DNA of 64,000 nt. Origin: Thalassolituus maritimus (lineage in GTDB: Bacteria > Pseudomonadota > Gammaproteobacteria > Pseudomonadales > Oceanobacteraceae). A model generated the notes under the pieces. The model saw only the letters and a program-made list of their open reading frames with translations, was not told the origin of the DNA and searched no databases. Location: the NCBI RefSeq assembly GCF_900156675.1, contig NZ_FTOH01000005.1, forward strand, positions 279,676 through 343,675. The letters run 5' to 3'. The translations under genes and the position numbers were made by a program. Positions 61,701 through 64,000 of this stretch are shown piece by piece (the first letter of the stretch is position 1; each line of letters starts with the position of its first letter).

Positions 61701-62618
61701 ATGTCCACAAGCCCCCCAATAAGTAGTTCACATAGTACCTCAGACAACGAGCTGAGCGGCCTCATTGCCAGCCTTATCGGACAGAAAGCCCGCATAGATA
61801 CCGATGTACCAGGACTGAGTCTTCACCGCTGGACCGAACCCACCGACCCTACCAGTTATATGCTTGCCCCCAGCATTTGCCTGATCGGCCAGGGACGTAA
61901 ACGCTTATTCCTTGGAGAAGAGACCTTCATCTACGACGCCGAGCACTTCCTGATTACCTCAGTTGAGCTGCCTGTCGTCACGCAAATTATTGAAGCCTCA
62001 CCCGAGAAGCCCTATCTGGGATTGACCATGGAGCTCGACCTTCGCCTGATTTCACAACTTATGATAGATAACCAGGTAGCGCCAAATAAGAAACAGACAG
62101 ACCGCTGCGGAATCGGAGTCAGCCGGCTGCCCGGAAATTTGAATAACGCCTTCTGCAGACTTCTTAGTCTTGCAAGTCAGCCAGAGGATATCGCAGCTCT
62201 CGCTCCCCTGATTCAGCAGGAAATTTTTTATCGATTACTGAAAAGCGACCAGGGCCCTCGCCTACGCGACATTACCTCGAACGCCAACCATGGCTACCAG
62301 ATTGCCCGCACCATCGAATGGTTGAAAGAAAACTTCAGTAAGCCAGTAAAAGTCGAAGACCTGGCGAATAACTCGGGAATGAGCGTCTCTGCATTTCATA
62401 ACCACTTTCGCAGTATGACTGCGATGAGCCCACTGCAATTTCAGAAGAAAATGCGGCTCAATGAAGCGCGTCGACTGATGCTGGCCGAACACCTCGATGC
62501 CTCAAAAGCGGCCTTTGAAGTTGGCTATGAAAGCCCCTCACAATTCAGCCGAGAATACAGCCGTCTGTTTGGGGCACCGCCGATGAAAGATATTCGCCAG
62601 CTTTCGCAGAGGGTGTAG
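61701..62618 (+). CDS. AraC-family regulator with AraC_N domain, YqhC-like
   Basis: A 305-residue regulator. The N-terminal cupin-like AraC_N domain (SLHRWTEPTDPTSYMLAPSICLIGQGRKRLFLGEETFIYD) is typical of YqhC, which senses aldehydes through its target yqhD alcohol dehydrogenase. The C-terminal two HTH motifs are intact (VKVEDLANNSGMSVSAFHNHFRSMTAMSPLQFQKKMRLNEARRLML, EVGYESPSQFSREYSRLFGAPP). Divergent from the cupin-CMD/dehydrogenase operon, the likely target. Aldehyde sensing is inferred by analogy. Confidence 0.9.
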   Translation: MSTSPPISSSHSTSDNELSGLIASLIGQKARIDTDVPGLSLHRWTEPTDPTSYMLAPSICLIGQGRKRLFLGEETFIYDAEHFLITSVELPVVTQIIEASPEKPYLGLTMELDLRLISQLMIDNQVAPNKKQTDRCGIGVSRLPGNLNNAFCRLLSLASQPEDIAALAPLIQQEIFYRLLKSDQGPRLRDITSNANHGYQIARTIEWLKENFSKPVKVEDLANNSGMSVSAFHNHFRSMTAMSPLQFQKKMRLNEARRLMLAEHLDASKAAFEVGYESPSQFSREYSRLFGAPPMKDIRQLSQRV

Positions 62619-62639
62619 CAGTGTGCTAATTAAAACCCT

Positions 62640-63203
62640 TCAATACCAAGGCGGAGCAACGTACTTAACAGCAGAGTGCCCTTGCTGACGAAGACCATTC
62701 ACCGTAGAGCGAGTGACGGCAGCCTGCGTAGGATTCTGCAAACCTTCACCAAACGAAATAACTTCAATATTGTCCGCATTATCAGGGCCGAGTGATAAAA
62801 CAACGTGGTTGGTATCACCACCAATGCCCGTATTACTGCGATAGAACACCAGATCACCACGGCGAGGACGCCAGTAGGTACCTGAAAACGGGAAATCAGG
62901 CCAGTCGTTCCAAACCTTTGTCCAGGTGGTTTCAAAGCTCTCAGCGTTAAAGCCAGAGTCCATCAGCGCACCAATAATCTTACGTGCGTCGTCTGCGGAC
63001 AGGTAACCACGACGTGCTGCCAGTAACATTGGATACTCAAAACAACAGATCGCGTGATCTTCAGACTGCCCAACTAAATTGAGTGCCAGCCCACCGGTTG
63101 CCCAATCATACATAGCACCTGCGTTCATAAAAGAAGCCCAGTAATACTGAGTTCCGACGTCGTTTGCGGCATCGAGTGCGATCTGGTTGGCTCTGGCTGA
63201 CAT
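62640..63203 (-). CDS. papain-fold (NlpC/P60- or CHAP-like) protein, unknown
   Basis: A 187-residue protein. The stretch WRPRRGDLVFYRSNTGIGGDTNHVVLSLG has the GDLVFY...HV pattern of NlpC/P60 and related cysteine peptidases, and AICCFEYPMLLAARRGYLS could supply the catalytic Cys before a helix. There is no signal peptide, unlike cell-wall hydrolases of this fold. AAGGGA lies about 8 bases before the ATG. A secretion-system effector or a cytoplasmic amidase are possible; evidence is motif-level only. Confidence 0.55.
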   Translation of the reverse strand: MSARANQIALDAANDVGTQYYWASFMNAGAMYDWATGGLALNLVGQSEDHAICCFEYPMLLAARRGYLSADDARKIIGALMDSGFNAESFETTWTKVWNDWPDFPFSGTYWRPRRGDLVFYRSNTGIGGDTNHVVLSLGPDNADNIEVISFGEGLQNPTQAAVTRSTVNGLRQQGHSAVKYVAPPWY

Positions 63204-63321
63204 AGGATTATCCCTTAAGGTAATAAATGCATCCGTACTGAGATTCAGCAGGTGGCCAAAATACTACCCGGAAACAGGGATGAGGGAGTGGTAAAAACGC
63301 GCCAAAATACAGGTGTCTATT

Positions 63322-63340
63322 TTGAATGTGCTTGTTATGT
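63322..63340 (-). other. attC-like half-site, truncated
   Basis: On the minus strand the acetyltransferase stop codon lies in ACATAAC, an integron R''-type core (RYYYAAC), followed by AAGCACATTCAA like an L'' box. No matching L'/R' (GTTRRRY) is found before the next gene, so the site seems cut short. Confidence 0.4.
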
Positions 63341-63823
63341 TTGTAGCCACTTGAACATTACCAATGCATCAACGTAGCCTTTTATAGAATGGTTAAAGGC
63401 TTTAGGTAAGCGACCGACAGTTTCAAAGCCCAGCTTACCCCATAAACGTACTGCCCCCTCATTGCTTGATGCTACGAAATTGAATTGCATTGCTTTATAC
63501 CCAAGCTCTAATGCAATTTGTTGAGAATGCTCACACATTGAAGTTGCTAAGCCTCTACCTCTTGCCGAAGATGAAACCATATAACCGCAATTGCAGACAT
63601 GATTGCCGGGGCCAGCTTGATTGGTTTTTAAATAATATGTACCAAAAACTGCCCCATCTTCTTCAAATACAAATGTCTTACGAGGAGCATCTAACCATAT
63701 CTTTTCTGCCTGTTCTTTTGTTGTATTAGTTTCATAGGCATAGGTTTCACCAGCTTTAACTATCTCATGAAAAATAGGCCAGATTAATTCCCAATCTTCT
63801 TTTGTAGCTTCTCTGATATTCAT
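63335..63823 (-). CDS. GNAT-family N-acetyltransferase, cassette-like
   Basis: A 162-residue GNAT enzyme: MNIREATKEDWELIWPIFHEIV, FGTYYLKTNQAGPGNHVCNCGYMVSS and the acetyl-CoA loop ARGRGLATSMCEHSQQIALELGYKAMQFNFV, with NEGAVRLWGKLGFETVGRLP at the end. Substrate unknown. It is clearly A+T-richer than its neighbours, its stop lies in an attC-like core and an attC-like sequence lies 20 bases upstream of its start, all as in mobile integron cassettes. Confidence 0.82.
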   Translation of the reverse strand: MNIREATKEDWELIWPIFHEIVKAGETYAYETNTTKEQAEKIWLDAPRKTFVFEEDGAVFGTYYLKTNQAGPGNHVCNCGYMVSSSARGRGLATSMCEHSQQIALELGYKAMQFNFVASSNEGAVRLWGKLGFETVGRLPKAFNHSIKGYVDALVMFKWLQT

Positions 63824-63842
63824 GTTTCTATCTCTTTAAGAA

Positions 63843-63933
63843 CATAACGCTCGGCCTTTGGGCGCGTCCCGCCACGCTTTTTGTGGCCGTAACGAATTTC
63901 AGCGGCTTGTATGGTTCAATTTCATTGTTAACC
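63843..63933 (-). repeat. probable attC recombination site
   Basis: On the minus strand GGTTAACAATG opens the site, CAAGCCGC and an internal stem (GCCAC/GTGGC) follow, and CCGAGCGTTATGT closes it, giving core TAAC...GTTA complementarity over 91 bases. This is the order of an integron attC that would belong to a preceding cassette. From 63934 to 64000 I see no gene. Confidence 0.5.
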
Positions 63934-64000
63934 GCTATTCCCTCGACAGTTTTATATATAAGGTGAAGCCCGTAGCTAGCGGCAACTAGTTACCGGAGAA

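Overview
The window reads as the chromosome of a free-living, probably marine gammaproteobacterium of the Oceanospirillales/Pseudomonadales type. This is inferred from gene content: EfpL (YeiP), hslVU with a DUF971 gene nearby, rnr-rlmB, divergent priA/rpmE, ahpC/ahpF, a cobinamide-salvage operon, a GlyGly-CTERM protein, and a Baeyer-Villiger-type monooxygenase with an SDR. I see no rRNA, tRNA, insertion sequence, prophage or CRISPR array. Genes are dense on both strands, with many 1-4 base ATGA/TGATG overlaps.

Layout. 1-3.7 kb: end of a YbaK deacylase, a lipoprotein, fumC, and an HxlR regulator divergent from its likely target oxidoreductase, with a clean operator between them. 3.7-8.7 kb: a RelE/YefM toxin-antitoxin pair, a zinc-ribbon membrane protein, an SDR and a flavin monooxygenase divergent from a TetR gene with two operator copies, and a SpoU methyltransferase. 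8.9-14 kb: tkt, a thrombospondin-type-3 GlyGly-CTERM protein, and a solo periplasmic binding protein with an 18-bp palindrome on its start codon. 14-25 kb: RluA-type synthase and YqaA, two paralogous alpha/beta hydrolases around a Tat-exported PhoD-type phosphatase, a YeeE/YedE pair, an M17 aminopeptidase, an unknown conserved gene, beta-carbonic anhydrase with a CbbR/CmpR-like LysR regulator, and a peroxiredoxin-like protein. 25-33 kb: efpL, ergothioneine genes egtD-egtB, a CWC cysteine-rich protein, a small beta-barrel, then ahpF and ahpC separated by a small membrane protein, a ParDE module and a block of hairpins and repeats; OxyR-like sites lie upstream of both ahp genes. 33-42 kb: housekeeping (mscS-type channel, rlmB-rnr, hslVU with a near-consensus sigma-32 promoter) and a chemoreceptor. 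42-49.5 kb: an eight-gene B12 uptake and cobinamide-salvage operon (btuD-btuC-cobT-cobS-cobU-cobQ-btuR-btuF) behind a cobalamin riboswitch. 49.6-58.5 kb: slyD, an LPP20-type lipoprotein with a transglutaminase-like exported protein, a GloC-type hydrolase, a 2OG-Fe(II) oxygenase with an unknown partner, rpmE and priA. 58.5-64 kb: a three-gene operon (cupin-CMD protein, zinc alcohol dehydrogenase, cyclophilin-like protein), all with export-like N-termini, divergent from a YqhC-like AraC regulator; then a papain-fold-like protein and an A+T-richer GNAT gene carrying attC-like sequence at both ends.

The best candidates for something new are the apparently exported AraC-controlled dehydrogenase operon at the right, the oxygenase/unknown-protein pair at 53.7-55.6 kb, the ParDE and repeat block between the ahp genes, and the lone integron-cassette-like gene at the right edge. 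None can be proved novel from sequence alone.
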